Part shown: one piece after another, positions 10,325-17,982 of the stretch | How the letters are laid out: the number at the start of each line of letters is the position of its first letter | How positions within the stretch are numbered: the first letter of the stretch is position 1 | Assembly (NCBI RefSeq): GCF_003858535.1 | Contig: NZ_RQTJ01000030.1 | Location: forward strand, 220 to 34,567 | Reading direction: 5' to 3' | Source: Paenimyroides viscosum | GTDB taxonomy: Bacteria; Bacteroidota; Bacteroidia; Flavobacteriales; Flavobacteriaceae | DNA: 34,348 nucleotides | Position numbers and translations under genes: made by a program | The notes under the pieces: generated by a model | Told to the model about the DNA's origin: nothing | The model's input: the letters and a program-made list of their open reading frames with translations, nothing else | The model's database searches: none

Positions 10325-12619
10325 ATGAAAATAACTGTTATTGGTGGCGGTCCGGGCGGACTCTACTTTTCGATATTAACAAAAAAAGCCAGACCCGATT
10401 GGGAAATTAACGTTTACGAACGAAACAAACCAAATGACAGCTTTGGTTTTGGAGTGGTTTTTTCGGATGAAACCCTGGGCGAGTTTTTAAAACGAGATAT
10501 GCAATCGTATGAACTTATTCGGAGCAAATTTGCCTATTGGGACGATATTATTGTGGCTCGTGACGGTGAACAAGTGAGTATTGCGGGAAACGGATTTTGT
10601 GGTTGCTCTCGAAAAACGTTGTTACAATTGCTTCACCAACGTTGCCAAGAAGAAGGTGTCAATTTACATTTTGAACAAAATATTGATGATCTTTCTAAGT
10701 TCAAAGATTCAGACATTATTGTAGCTGCAGATGGAATTGGAAGTACAATTAGGACACAATATCAAAACGAATTTGGAACACATATCCAATTAAAATCCAA
10801 TCGATTTGTATGGATGGGATCTACCAAACCGTTAGATGCCTTCACGTATTTTTTCAGAACCACTCCTTATGGATTGATAGTTGCACATACTTATCAGTAC
10901 GAAGAAGGAATGAGCACCTGGATTTTTGAATGTACCGATGAAACTTGGAAAAACAGTGGTTTTGAAGTCGAAAACGAAACTGATACCGTATCTAAATTAG
11001 CTGAAATTTTCAAAGAAGAATTAAACGGTCATTCGCTTATTACCAATAAATCGCATTGGCGACAGTTTCCGCATGTAACCAACAAAAATTGGTTTCACAA
11101 TAACATCGTTTTATTGGGCGACGCCAAAGCAACAGCTCATTTTTCAATTGGTTCGGGAACAAAATTAGCAATGGATTGCGCAATTGGTTTGTTTGATGCT
11201 TTGATGGCAAATCCAGATAATGTACAGAATGCTTTTGCTGAATATGAAAAAAACCGAAGAAATCCTGTAGAAATGATTCAATATGCTGCATCGGTTTCAT
11301 TGGAATGGTTTGAAAATATGAATCGATATAAAAAATATCCGTTCTATCAATTTTCATTCGGCTGTATGACGCGATCTAAAAAAGTAACTTATGAAAACCT
11401 ACGCTTAAGAGATCAATCGTACACCGATATTGTATTGAATGAATTTTTAAACAATCTTCCAACACCCAACACCCAACACCCAACATTCTCCCCTTTCAAA
11501 TTACGTGAATTAGAACTTCCTAACAGAATTGTTATGAGCTCTATGGGGCAATACTCTGCTGAAAATGGTTTGATTAACGATTGGCATTTTCAAAATTACA
11601 CCTCAAGAGCAATTGGTGGTGTTGGATTGATTATCACCGAAATGACGGCTGTTTCCGAAACAGGAAGAATTACTTTAGGTTGTAGCGGTATTTATACTGA
11701 AAATCAAGTAAACGGATGGAAAAAAATCACTGATTTTGTTCACAAAAACACTTCATCAAAAATCGGAATTCAATTAGGACATTCTGGTCGAAAAGGTGCA
11801 ATTAAAAAACCGTGGGAAGGAACAAGCGTGTCTATCGATAATGCTTGGGAATTACTTTCGGCATCGGCAATTGCATTTAACGATAAAATAGCAGTTCCAA
11901 AAGAAATGACCATTGATGATATGAACGAAATCGTAAATCAATTCGTGACTGCGACTCAAAATGCAGAAAAAGCAGGGTTTGATCTGATTGAATTACAAGC
12001 ACATCACGGCTTTTTATTAGCTTCATTCTTATCGCCATTAACCAATACCAGATTCGATGAATTTGGTGGATCTGTAGAAAACCGTTTACGTTTTCCTCTC
12101 CGTGTATTTACCGAAATACGAAAAGTTTTTCCACAACACAAACCCATTTCAGTCCGTATTTCGGCAACTGATTGGGCAGAAAATGGAATTTCACAAGAAG
12201 ATGTCCTTTTTATAGTTTCGGAATTTAAAAAGGCAGGAGCCGATATCATCAATGTTTCAACCGGAAATACCGTTGAAAATCAAAAACCGCAAATGGGAAG
12301 AATGTGGCAGGTTCCGTTTTCTGATATGGTTAGAAATTCAGCAGACATTCCAACGATTACAACAGGAACTATTACAGATATCGACCAAATCAATACCATT
12401 ATTCTAAGTGGAAAAGCCGATTTGGTTGCTCTTGGCAAACCGTTGTTGTTAGATCCTTATTTTGTTAGAAAAGCACAGGCTTATGAGCAAATCAATGTTA
12501 CAGATATTCCGAATCAATATCAAAAAGGAATTGAAAATTTATACAGTTCAACGATTTCCGAGAGAAAACAAACCGAACGTATGAAGCGGGCTTTAAAACC
12601 AAAGAGTAACAAAAAATAA
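10325..12619 (+). CDS. Fused aryl-CoA monooxygenase / OYE-type reductase (2-aminobenzoyl-CoA or salicylyl-CoA 5-hydroxylase type)
   Basis: A 764-residue fusion. Residues 1 to about 375 are an FAD-dependent aromatic hydroxylase with the Rossmann motif VIGGGPGGLYF at the N-terminus and the second FAD motif VLLGDAKATAHFSIGSG near residues 260-276. Residues from about 390 to the end are an old-yellow-enzyme/NADH:flavin oxidoreductase barrel (FSPFKLRELELPNRIVMSSM, then SPLTNTRFDEFGGSVENR). This architecture is known from 2-aminobenzoyl-CoA monooxygenase/reductase and from salicylyl-CoA 5-hydroxylase, both acting on CoA thioesters at ring position 5. The neighbouring ligase, thioesterase and gentisate-type dioxygenase fit this. 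Two oddities: the linker is encoded by a 7-base tandem repeat (11461-11485), and the usual OYE H-x-x-H pair reads Q-x-x-H in LQAHHGFLL. Confidence 0.88.
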   Translation: MKITVIGGGPGGLYFSILTKKARPDWEINVYERNKPNDSFGFGVVFSDETLGEFLKRDMQSYELIRSKFAYWDDIIVARDGEQVSIAGNGFCGCSRKTLLQLLHQRCQEEGVNLHFEQNIDDLSKFKDSDIIVAADGIGSTIRTQYQNEFGTHIQLKSNRFVWMGSTKPLDAFTYFFRTTPYGLIVAHTYQYEEGMSTWIFECTDETWKNSGFEVENETDTVSKLAEIFKEELNGHSLITNKSHWRQFPHVTNKNWFHNNIVLLGDAKATAHFSIGSGTKLAMDCAIGLFDALMANPDNVQNAFAEYEKNRRNPVEMIQYAASVSLEWFENMNRYKKYPFYQFSFGCMTRSKKVTYENLRLRDQSYTDIVLNEFLNNLPTPNTQHPTFSPFKLRELELPNRIVMSSMGQYSAENGLINDWHFQNYTSRAIGGVGLIITEMTAVSETGRITLGCSGIYTENQVNGWKKITDFVHKNTSSKIGIQLGHSGRKGAIKKPWEGTSVSIDNAWELLSASAIAFNDKIAVPKEMTIDDMNEIVNQFVTATQNAEKAGFDLIELQAHHGFLLASFLSPLTNTRFDEFGGSVENRLRFPLRVFTEIRKVFPQHKPISVRISATDWAENGISQEDVLFIVSEFKKAGADIINVSTGNTVENQKPQMGRMWQVPFSDMVRNSADIPTITTGTITDIDQINTIILSGKADLVALGKPLLLDPYFVRKAQAYEQINVTDIPNQYQKGIENLYSSTISERKQTERMKRALKPKSNKK
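11461..11485 (+). repeat. Heptanucleotide tandem repeat inside the fusion gene
   Basis: Three and a half copies of AACACCC. They encode the interdomain linker of the monooxygenase/reductase fusion (about residues 379-387, around PTPNTQHPTF). Because seven is not a multiple of three, gain or loss of one unit would shift the frame between the two domains. Confidence 0.8.
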
Positions 12620-12680
12620 AAAAAATATTAAAGATAATTTTGTTCATAAAAAACAAACACTGATTATCCTTAAATATATT

Positions 12681-12831
12681 GCCCTTTCAGGGCGATTTAT
12701 CGGATTAGGTATATTATAAAATTTCCAAGGCGTTGCCTCAGGCTAATATATAAAAGGCTTACAGCCTTTTGTGGAAAACAAAAACAGTTTTCCGTGCAAG
12801 CGTAATACGTAACCTAATGCAACACATTCGG
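12681..12831 (-). repeat. Left flank REP cluster of RAYT 1 (inverted orientation)
   Basis: Hairpin GCCCTTTCAGGGC (12681-12693) is the reverse complement of the array hairpin. It is followed by CCAAGGCGTTGCCTCAGG (12725-12742), AAAAGGCTTACAGCCTTTT (12752-12770) and an imperfect CCTAATGCAACACATTCGG (12813-12831). The same series in the same order recurs at 13613-13767 on the other side of the transposase gene, giving direct repeats of about 160 bases that bracket the RAYT and its array. Confidence 0.85.
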
Positions 12832-12838
12832 AGAAAAC

Positions 12839-13136
12839 GCCCTGAAAGGGCAACCTATAACAAACCCAACGGCAACGTCTTGGGAAAATTGAAAAACAGT
12901 ACGGTTTTTCCCTGAAAGGGAAATGTACATATAACCCAATACAACGCCTTGGGAAAACGCCCTGAAAAGGCAACCTATAACAAACCCAATGACAACGCCT
13001 TGGGAAATTAAAAAACAAAATGGTTTTTCCCTGAAAGGGAAATATACATATAACCCAATGCAACGCATTGGGGGATTAGGAACAAAAAACGCCCTGAAAG
13101 GGCTGGATATAACAAACCCAACGGCAACGCCTTGGG
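12839..13136 (+). repeat. REP array upstream of RAYT 1: five two-hairpin units
   Basis: Five units, each made of hairpin A then hairpin B. A is either GCCCTGAAAGGGC (12839, 12959 with one change, 13091) or TTTTTCCCTGAAAGGGAAA (12905, 13024). B is of the type CCCAACGGCAACGCCTTGGG (12865, 12935, 12985, 13054, 13117). The two A forms alternate, giving a super-repeat of about 120-132 bases. The array ends 15 bases before the RAYT start codon. Together with 12681-12831 it fills the 532 bases between the monooxygenase and RAYT genes, where no credible gene is seen. Confidence 0.92.
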
Positions 13137-13151
13137 AAAAACAAAATAAAT

Positions 13152-13604
13152 ATGTCACAATCGTTATCACAATTATATGTACACATTATATTTCATACGA
13201 AATACAATCAGCCATTAATCCGTCCTGAGGTTGAAAAAGAATTGTATGCTTATAACGGAGGTATCATCAAAGAAAACGCTTCTGTTCCTATAAAAATCAA
13301 CGGAACGGAAGACCATATTCATATTTTGGCAACAATGTCAAAAAATATTGCTTTAGCAAAATTTGTAGAAGAAATCAAACGCAACAGCAGTCGTTGGATA
13401 AAAACCAAAGGTGAAGAATATCAGCATTTTGCGTGGCAAGGAGGGTATGCAGGATATTCAGTTAGTCAATCGGTAATTGAACGAGTGAAAAAATACATAG
13501 AAAACCAAAAGGAACATCACAAAAAGGTTTCATTTCAGGAAGAATATGTACAATTTTTGGCTGAATATAAAATTGATTTTGATAAAAATTATCTGTGGAC
13601 ATAA
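13152..13604 (+). mobile_element. REP-associated tyrosine transposase (RAYT 1), Y1/HUH family
   Basis: A 150-residue protein of the IS200/Y1 transposase superfamily, in the solitary RAYT form with no tnpB. The HUH motif is H55-I-H57 in GTEDHIHIL. The catalytic tyrosine is probably Y115 in KKYIENQ, with Q119 four residues on, the same Y-x3-Q spacing as in IS608 TnpA. The trailing EHHKKVSFQEEY is a family signature. The frame is intact. The gene is surrounded by REP palindromes: a five-unit array ending 15 bases upstream and inverted copies just after the stop. RAYTs of this kind are thought to bind and mobilise their cognate REPs. It sits between the monooxygenase and ligase genes of a catabolic block, in the same orientation. 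Confidence 0.92.
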
Positions 13605-13612
13605 AATATATT

Positions 13613-13767
13613 GCCCTTTCAGGGCGATTTATCTGATTTTATTATTAAAAACCCCGAGGCGTTGTCTTGGACTAATATATATAAGGCTTTCAGCCTTTTA
13701 TGGAAAAAAAAACGATTTTAATTTCTTGAAAGGAAAATATATACGTAACCCAATGCATCGCATTGGG
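13613..13767 (-). repeat. Right flank REP cluster of RAYT 1
   Basis: Starts 8 bases after the RAYT stop with GCCCTTTCAGGGC (13613-13625). Then come CCGAGGCGTTGTCTTGG (13654-13670), AAGGCTTTCAGCCTT (13683-13697), a weak TTTCTTGAAAGGAAA (13722-13736) and CCCAATGCATCGCATTGGG (13749-13767), an 8-bp perfect stem. The hairpin A and B copies at its start run opposite to the upstream array. The cluster is a direct repeat of 12681-12831, and its last hairpin lies 28 bases before the ligase ATG. Confidence 0.88.
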
Positions 13768-13795
13768 AGCATTGGGATAAGATAAAAGAAAAAAT

Positions 13796-15376
13796 ATGAA
13801 AGACCATTTCGCACAAAACAGCTTACCAAATTTGGAGTTACAACCCGAATATGCTTTCTTGGATTTACCACAATTTCAACGACCTGAAAATCTGAATTGT
13901 GTTCAAAGGCTTTTGGACGATCATATCGAAAATGGCAAAGGCGACAACGTTTGTATTCGAACTTTTGATGAAGTTTGGACCTATCGAGATTTATACGAAA
14001 AAGCCAATCAGATTGCGCATGTTTTAGTTGATGATTTAGATTTGCAATCGGGAAATCGAGTGTTGCTGCGTTCATGCAATAATCCAATGATGGTTGCGTG
14101 TTGGTTTGCGGTGTTAAAAGCAGGCGGAATTGTCGTAGCTACCATGCCTCTACTTCGGTCAAAAGAACTTACAACCTTAATTGATTGTGCCGAAATTTCG
14201 CACGTTTTGTGCGATGCCAATTTGGCTGAAGAGGTGAATTTGGTACAATCTGATTTTCTGAAAACAAGTTGCTTTTACGGAGATGGTACATTAGAAAATT
14301 TAATGGCATCCAAACCGAAAACATTCAAAAATTATTCTACCAAATCAGAAGATATTGCCATAATCGGTTTTACATCAGGTACTACGGGAAATCCTAAAAT
14401 GACGGCTCATTATCACAAAGATATTCTGAATATTTGTGAAGCTTTCCCAAAATATTCTTTGCAACCAACCGAACAAGATGTTTTTACCGGAAGTCCGCCG
14501 ATTGGGTTTACTTTTGGTTTAGGCGGGTTGGTTTTGTTTCCGATGTATTTTGGAGCAAGTACCTTTTTGATTGAAAATCCTTCGCCTGATTTGCTTTTAG
14601 AAGCCATCGAAAAGCACAGGATTACCATTTGTTTTACAGCTCCGACCGCTTGGAGAATCCTAACCGAAAAATCAAAAGACTACAACATATCAAGCTTACG
14701 AAAATGCATTTCTGCAGGAGAAACGCTTCCGCTAAAAATCTGGGAAGATTGGTATAAAACAACCGGACTAAAAATCATTGACGGAATTGGAGCGACTGAA
14801 ATGCTACATATTTTCATTTCATCTAACGAAGAAAATATGAAACCGGGAGCTACTGGAATTGCAATCACAGGTTACGAAGCGAAAATTATAGATGAAAACG
14901 GAATGAATGTTCCAAATGATACACCTGGAAGATTGGCTGTCCGCGGAATTACTGGTTGCAAGTATTTAAACCGATCGGAAAAACAAAAAGAATATGTTGA
15001 AAACGGTTGGAATATCACTGGCGATATTTTTAAGCAAGATAAAGATGGTTATTTTTGGTTTGTGGCTCGTGGCGACGATATGATTATTTCATCTGGCTAT
15101 AATATTGCAGCGATTGAGGTAGAAAGCGTACTTTTAACCCACGAAGAGATTTTGGAATGTGCTGTTGTAGGGCTTCCCGATGAAGAACGAGGAATGTTGG
15201 TTTGTGCCAATATCGTGTTGAAAAACCAAGAAAAGGCTTGTGATGAGTTAATAAAATCCATTCAAAATTGGTTTAAAAAAAATGCGGCTCCGTATAAATA
15301 TCCTCGGGTAATTAATTTCCTTGACAAATTACCAAAAACCGAAACAGGTAAAATTCAACGATTTAAGTTGAAGTAA
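13796..15376 (+). CDS. Aryl-CoA ligase, 2-aminobenzoate/benzoate--CoA ligase type
   Basis: A 526-residue AMP-forming acyl-CoA synthetase. The ATP-binding P-loop GFTSGTTGNPKMT is near residues 191-203, the adenylation motif DGIGATEM near 327-334, the hinge GDDMIISSGYNI near 425-436 and the catalytic lysine in the C-terminal ETGKIQRFKLK. The N-terminus (DHFAQNSLP, then the LPQFQRPENLNC region) resembles 2-aminobenzoate--CoA ligases. It would activate anthranilate, salicylate or a related benzoate in the cytoplasm and so supply the CoA ester used by the monooxygenase upstream. The exact acid cannot be fixed from sequence. It is separated from that partner gene by the RAYT 1 insertion. Confidence 0.88.
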   Translation: MKDHFAQNSLPNLELQPEYAFLDLPQFQRPENLNCVQRLLDDHIENGKGDNVCIRTFDEVWTYRDLYEKANQIAHVLVDDLDLQSGNRVLLRSCNNPMMVACWFAVLKAGGIVVATMPLLRSKELTTLIDCAEISHVLCDANLAEEVNLVQSDFLKTSCFYGDGTLENLMASKPKTFKNYSTKSEDIAIIGFTSGTTGNPKMTAHYHKDILNICEAFPKYSLQPTEQDVFTGSPPIGFTFGLGGLVLFPMYFGASTFLIENPSPDLLLEAIEKHRITICFTAPTAWRILTEKSKDYNISSLRKCISAGETLPLKIWEDWYKTTGLKIIDGIGATEMLHIFISSNEENMKPGATGIAITGYEAKIIDENGMNVPNDTPGRLAVRGITGCKYLNRSEKQKEYVENGWNITGDIFKQDKDGYFWFVARGDDMIISSGYNIAAIEVESVLLTHEEILECAVVGLPDEERGMLVCANIVLKNQEKACDELIKSIQNWFKKNAAPYKYPRVINFLDKLPKTETGKIQRFKLK

Positions 15377-15410
15377 ATAAGATTTAGATTTAAGTAGTAA
15401 GACATATACA

Positions 15411-15830
15411 ATGAGTTATTTTATAAAAGAAGAACAAATACGTTTTAGACATACCGATTTTGCAGGAATTGTTTTTTATCCTCGCTTTTTAGAAATGTTA
15501 AACGATTTGGTGGAAGACTGGTTTGAAGAAGCTTTAAACCGACCTTTCTCTAAAATTCACGAAACAAACGGAATTCCAACAGTTGATTTAAAGGTTCAGT
15601 TTAAAAATGCAGCTCGAATTGGAGAAATTCTAACCAAAAAATTATGGGTAAAAGAATTAAAAAGTTCATCGGTAGTTTGCGGATTTCATTTTATTAATCA
15701 GCAAGAAAAAACAGTATTAGAAGGCGAAGTTACTTTAGTGAACGTTGCCATTGCCGAAGATAGAAAAACCATTAAAGCCGAAGCTTTTAATCAAGAAGTG
15801 AAAGCGAAAATTGAGAAATATTTATTGTAA
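15411..15830 (+). CDS. Acyl-CoA thioesterase, 4-hydroxybenzoyl-CoA thioesterase type
   Basis: A 139-residue hotdog-fold thioesterase. The segment RHTDFAGIVFYPRFLEM (about residues 12-28) carries the catalytic aspartate and the DxxGIVFYPxF pattern of the 4-hydroxybenzoyl-CoA thioesterase group. It would release the free hydroxylated aromatic acid (5-hydroxyanthranilate or gentisate) from its CoA ester after the monooxygenase step. It starts 34 bases after the ligase and ends 3 bases before the DinB-fold gene, so it is part of the same transcript. Confidence 0.87.
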   Translation: MSYFIKEEQIRFRHTDFAGIVFYPRFLEMLNDLVEDWFEEALNRPFSKIHETNGIPTVDLKVQFKNAARIGEILTKKLWVKELKSSSVVCGFHFINQQEKTVLEGEVTLVNVAIAEDRKTIKAEAFNQEVKAKIEKYLL

Positions 15831-15833
15831 CTT

Positions 15834-16307
15834 ATGAATCAGTCAACACAAATAGCTAATCGGTTTCGTGAAGTAATTCTAAATGGAACCTGGATTGCCA
15901 ACACTAATTTTAAAGATCAATTAGTAAATTCAGATTGGCAAATTGCGATCAAAAAAGTAGATTCGTTAAACACCATTGCAAAATTAGCGCAGCATATACA
16001 CTATTATATTTCAGGCATTTTGAATGTTTTTAATGGTGGATCATTAGATATAAAAGATCAATTCAGTTTCGATTTTCCTCCCATCGAATCTCAAGAACAA
16101 TGGAATTTGTTTTTAAATAGATTTTGGACTGATTCTGAAGATTTTGCCCGAAGAGTAGAAACTATGAGCGATGAAAAATTAGATTCGGTTTTTGTCGATG
16201 AAAAATATGGAACTTTCAGAAGAAACATCGAAGCAATGATCGAACACAGTTATTATCATTTAGGACAAATTGTTCTTATAAAGAAAATGTTACTAAAAGA
16301 TCAATAA
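15834..16307 (+). CDS. DinB/YfiT-fold protein
   Basis: A 157-residue four-helix DinB-superfamily protein. The likely metal-binding histidines are in LAQHIHYYISG (about residue 54) and in IEHSYYHLGQIVLIKKML near the C-terminus (H-x3-H, about 138-142). The superfamily includes thiol transferases such as bacillithiol S-transferase and the mycothiol-dependent maleylpyruvate isomerase. In a gene set with a gentisate-type dioxygenase, a role as a thiol-dependent cis-trans isomerase or thiol transferase on a ring-cleavage product is an attractive inference. Many such proteins have no known function, however, and a maleate isomerase already exists at 21731. It starts 3 bases after the thioesterase stop. 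Confidence 0.8.
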   Translation: MNQSTQIANRFREVILNGTWIANTNFKDQLVNSDWQIAIKKVDSLNTIAKLAQHIHYYISGILNVFNGGSLDIKDQFSFDFPPIESQEQWNLFLNRFWTDSEDFARRVETMSDEKLDSVFVDEKYGTFRRNIEAMIEHSYYHLGQIVLIKKMLLKDQ

Positions 16308-16367
16308 GGTTAAGCACATTTACAGACGTCTTAATACTTAATACTCCAACCTTAATACAATATTATT

Positions 16368-17336
16368 ATGGAATTCAAACAATTTAAAGCAGCAACGGTT
16401 CAAACTTCACCTGTTTTTCTCAACGTAGAAAAAACAATAGATAAAGCCGTTTCGTTCATAAAAGAAGCACACCAAAACGGAACAAAATTAATTGCTTTCC
16501 CCGAGGTTTTTATTGCTGGTTATCCGTATTGGAATTGGATCATGACACCTGTTCAAGGCAGTAAGTGGTACGAAGAACTGTATAAAAATTCGGTTGCCGT
16601 TACAGATGCCTCAATGCAGAAATTGTATAAAGCAGCAAAAGATTTTGATATTCATATTGTTATCGGAATCAACGAGCGCGGCGAAAGTTATGGCGAAATT
16701 TACAACACAAATTTAATCATTGATAATAACGGAAATGTAATCGGAAAACATAGAAAGTTAGTTCCTACTTGGGCTGAAAAACTCACGTGGACTTCCGGCG
16801 ACGGATCTTCGTTAAAAGTTTACGATACCGAAGTTGGGCCAATTGGAACATTAGCTTGTGGCGAGAATACTAATACATTGGCTCGATTTACTTTGCTTTC
16901 TCAAGGCGAATTAATCCACATTGCCAACTATATTTCGCTTCCTGTTGCCCCGCCCGATTATGATATGGCGGAAGCGATTAAAATCCGTGCGGCTGCGCAT
17001 TCGTTTGAAGGCAAGTTATTTACCATTGTTTCGTGTTCAACAATTTCACAGGAAATTAAAGATGCTTTGCGTGCCGATGTCCCGAATGTTGATGAATTGT
17101 TAGACAGAAAAAGTAGTGCTTTTTCAGGATTTATTGGTCCAAACGGAGCGGTAATTGGCAAACCTTTAATTGATGAGGAAGGAATTATTTATGCCGATAT
17201 TGATTTGGCAAAATGTATTCAACCAAAACAAATGCACGATATTTTAGGGCATTACAACCGTTTTGATATTTTTGATTTAAGAGTGAATATCGCTCCGACT
17301 AAGAAAATTACATTTATTGATGATTCTGAAAAATAG
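16368..17336 (+). CDS. Nitrilase-superfamily carbon-nitrogen hydrolase
   Basis: A 322-residue C-N hydrolase with a full catalytic triad: E46 in FPEVFIAGYPYW, K130 in HRKLVPTWAEKLTW and C164 in GTLACGENTNTLARF. The CGEN context around the cysteine is that of true nitrilases rather than of most amidases, whose cysteine is followed by an acidic residue within C-x-D. It therefore probably converts a nitrile to an acid. In this operon an amide substrate is also conceivable: ring opening of 5-hydroxyanthranilate would leave the amino group as an amide needing hydrolysis. It lies 60 bases after the DinB gene; the RAYT 2 locus separates it from the dioxygenase gene. Confidence 0.85.
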   Translation: MEFKQFKAATVQTSPVFLNVEKTIDKAVSFIKEAHQNGTKLIAFPEVFIAGYPYWNWIMTPVQGSKWYEELYKNSVAVTDASMQKLYKAAKDFDIHIVIGINERGESYGEIYNTNLIIDNNGNVIGKHRKLVPTWAEKLTWTSGDGSSLKVYDTEVGPIGTLACGENTNTLARFTLLSQGELIHIANYISLPVAPPDYDMAEAIKIRAAAHSFEGKLFTIVSCSTISQEIKDALRADVPNVDELLDRKSSAFSGFIGPNGAVIGKPLIDEEGIIYADIDLAKCIQPKQMHDILGHYNRFDIFDLRVNIAPTKKITFIDDSEK

Positions 17337-17339
17337 ATT

Positions 17340-17514
17340 TTGGCTAAAGCCAATCTCTTGAAAAAACATTCTGCCTCCAGATAAATCTGAAGGCAATTAA
17401 TACAAGTCTCTGGTAAATTAACATAATGAATTGTTAAAAAAAAAAAAATTTGTTATAGATTGAATTTGAATTGCCACAGGCTTTAGTTTAATTGCCACAG
17501 GCTAAAGCCTGTGG
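17340..17514. repeat. REP elements upstream of RAYT 2
   Basis: The gap holds TTGGCTAAAGCCAA (17340-17353), an imperfect hairpin from TGCCTCCAGAT to ATCTGAAGGCA (17372-17395) and a run of 13 A (17436-17448). It also holds a half-copy GCCACAGGCTTTAG (17473-17486) and a perfect palindrome CCACAGGCTAAAGCCTGTGG (17495-17514). The last ends 21 bases before the RAYT 2 start. The GGCTAAAGCC core occurs twice. These repeats are unrelated in sequence to those around RAYT 1. Confidence 0.8.
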
Positions 17515-17535
17515 AATAAATTAATTATTAAAAGC

Positions 17536-17982
17536 ATGCCATTTATAAAAGTTTATATTCATTTTGTTTGGAGTACAAAAAACAGGATTCCTTATTTAAA
17601 AACACCTGAGATTAGGAAAGCAATGTGGCAGCATATAAAAGAGAATGCAAATAAAAAGGATATTTTCATTGATTTTGTAAATGGATATAATGACCATTGC
17701 CATTGTTTGATTTCGTTGGGTTCAGAGCAAACCATCAGTAAAATAATGCAATTGATAAAGGGAGAATCAGCTTTTTGGTTTAACAAACAGAATTTTATTA
17801 CTGAAAAATTAGAATGGCAGGATGAATATTTTGCAGTATCTGTATCAGAGTCTGTAGTTGATAAAGTTCGAAATTACATAAAAAATCAGGAAATTCATCA
17901 TACTAAAAAATCTTTTCAGGAAGAATATACAGAATTAATTGAAAAATTTGGTTTTAAAAAATTTAAAGATACAACCAACTAA
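17536..17982 (+). mobile_element. REP-associated tyrosine transposase (RAYT 2), Y1/HUH family
   Basis: A 148-residue Y1 transposase, intact. The HUH motif is H54-C-H56 in NDHCHCLIS. The catalytic tyrosine is probably Y114 in RNYIKNQ, with Q118 completing Y-x3-Q, followed by the IHHTKKSFQEEY signature. It shares the same plan as RAYT 1 but is clearly diverged along its whole length, including the opening (PFIKVYIHFVWSTKNR against SQSLSQLYVHIIFHTK). The two are therefore separate lineages, not a recent duplication. REP palindromes lie upstream only. Downstream, 11 bases separate it from the dioxygenase gene, so it is embedded in the catabolic transcript in the same orientation. Confidence 0.92.

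Noticed and set aside
12839..13136. Possible CRISPR array
   Set aside because: The repeats are two alternating hairpins with short conserved spacers, not identical repeats with unique spacers of constant length, and no cas gene is near.
12743..13170. Overlapping minus-strand open frames across the REP array, encoding repeated FPRRC and PFREKP-like peptides
   Set aside because: They are the translation of the palindromic repeats themselves; their repeats follow the DNA period, they have no recognisable domain, and a better explanation exists.
13698..14087. Minus-strand open frame overlapping the ligase start
   Set aside because: It is a shadow of the ligase gene and the REP cluster and lacks any domain; the plus-strand ligase is certain.
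13152..17982. A composite transposon carrying ligase-to-nitrilase between the two RAYT genes
   Set aside because: The two RAYTs are diverged, have unrelated REPs and are in the same orientation; there is no shared terminal sequence to define one unit.
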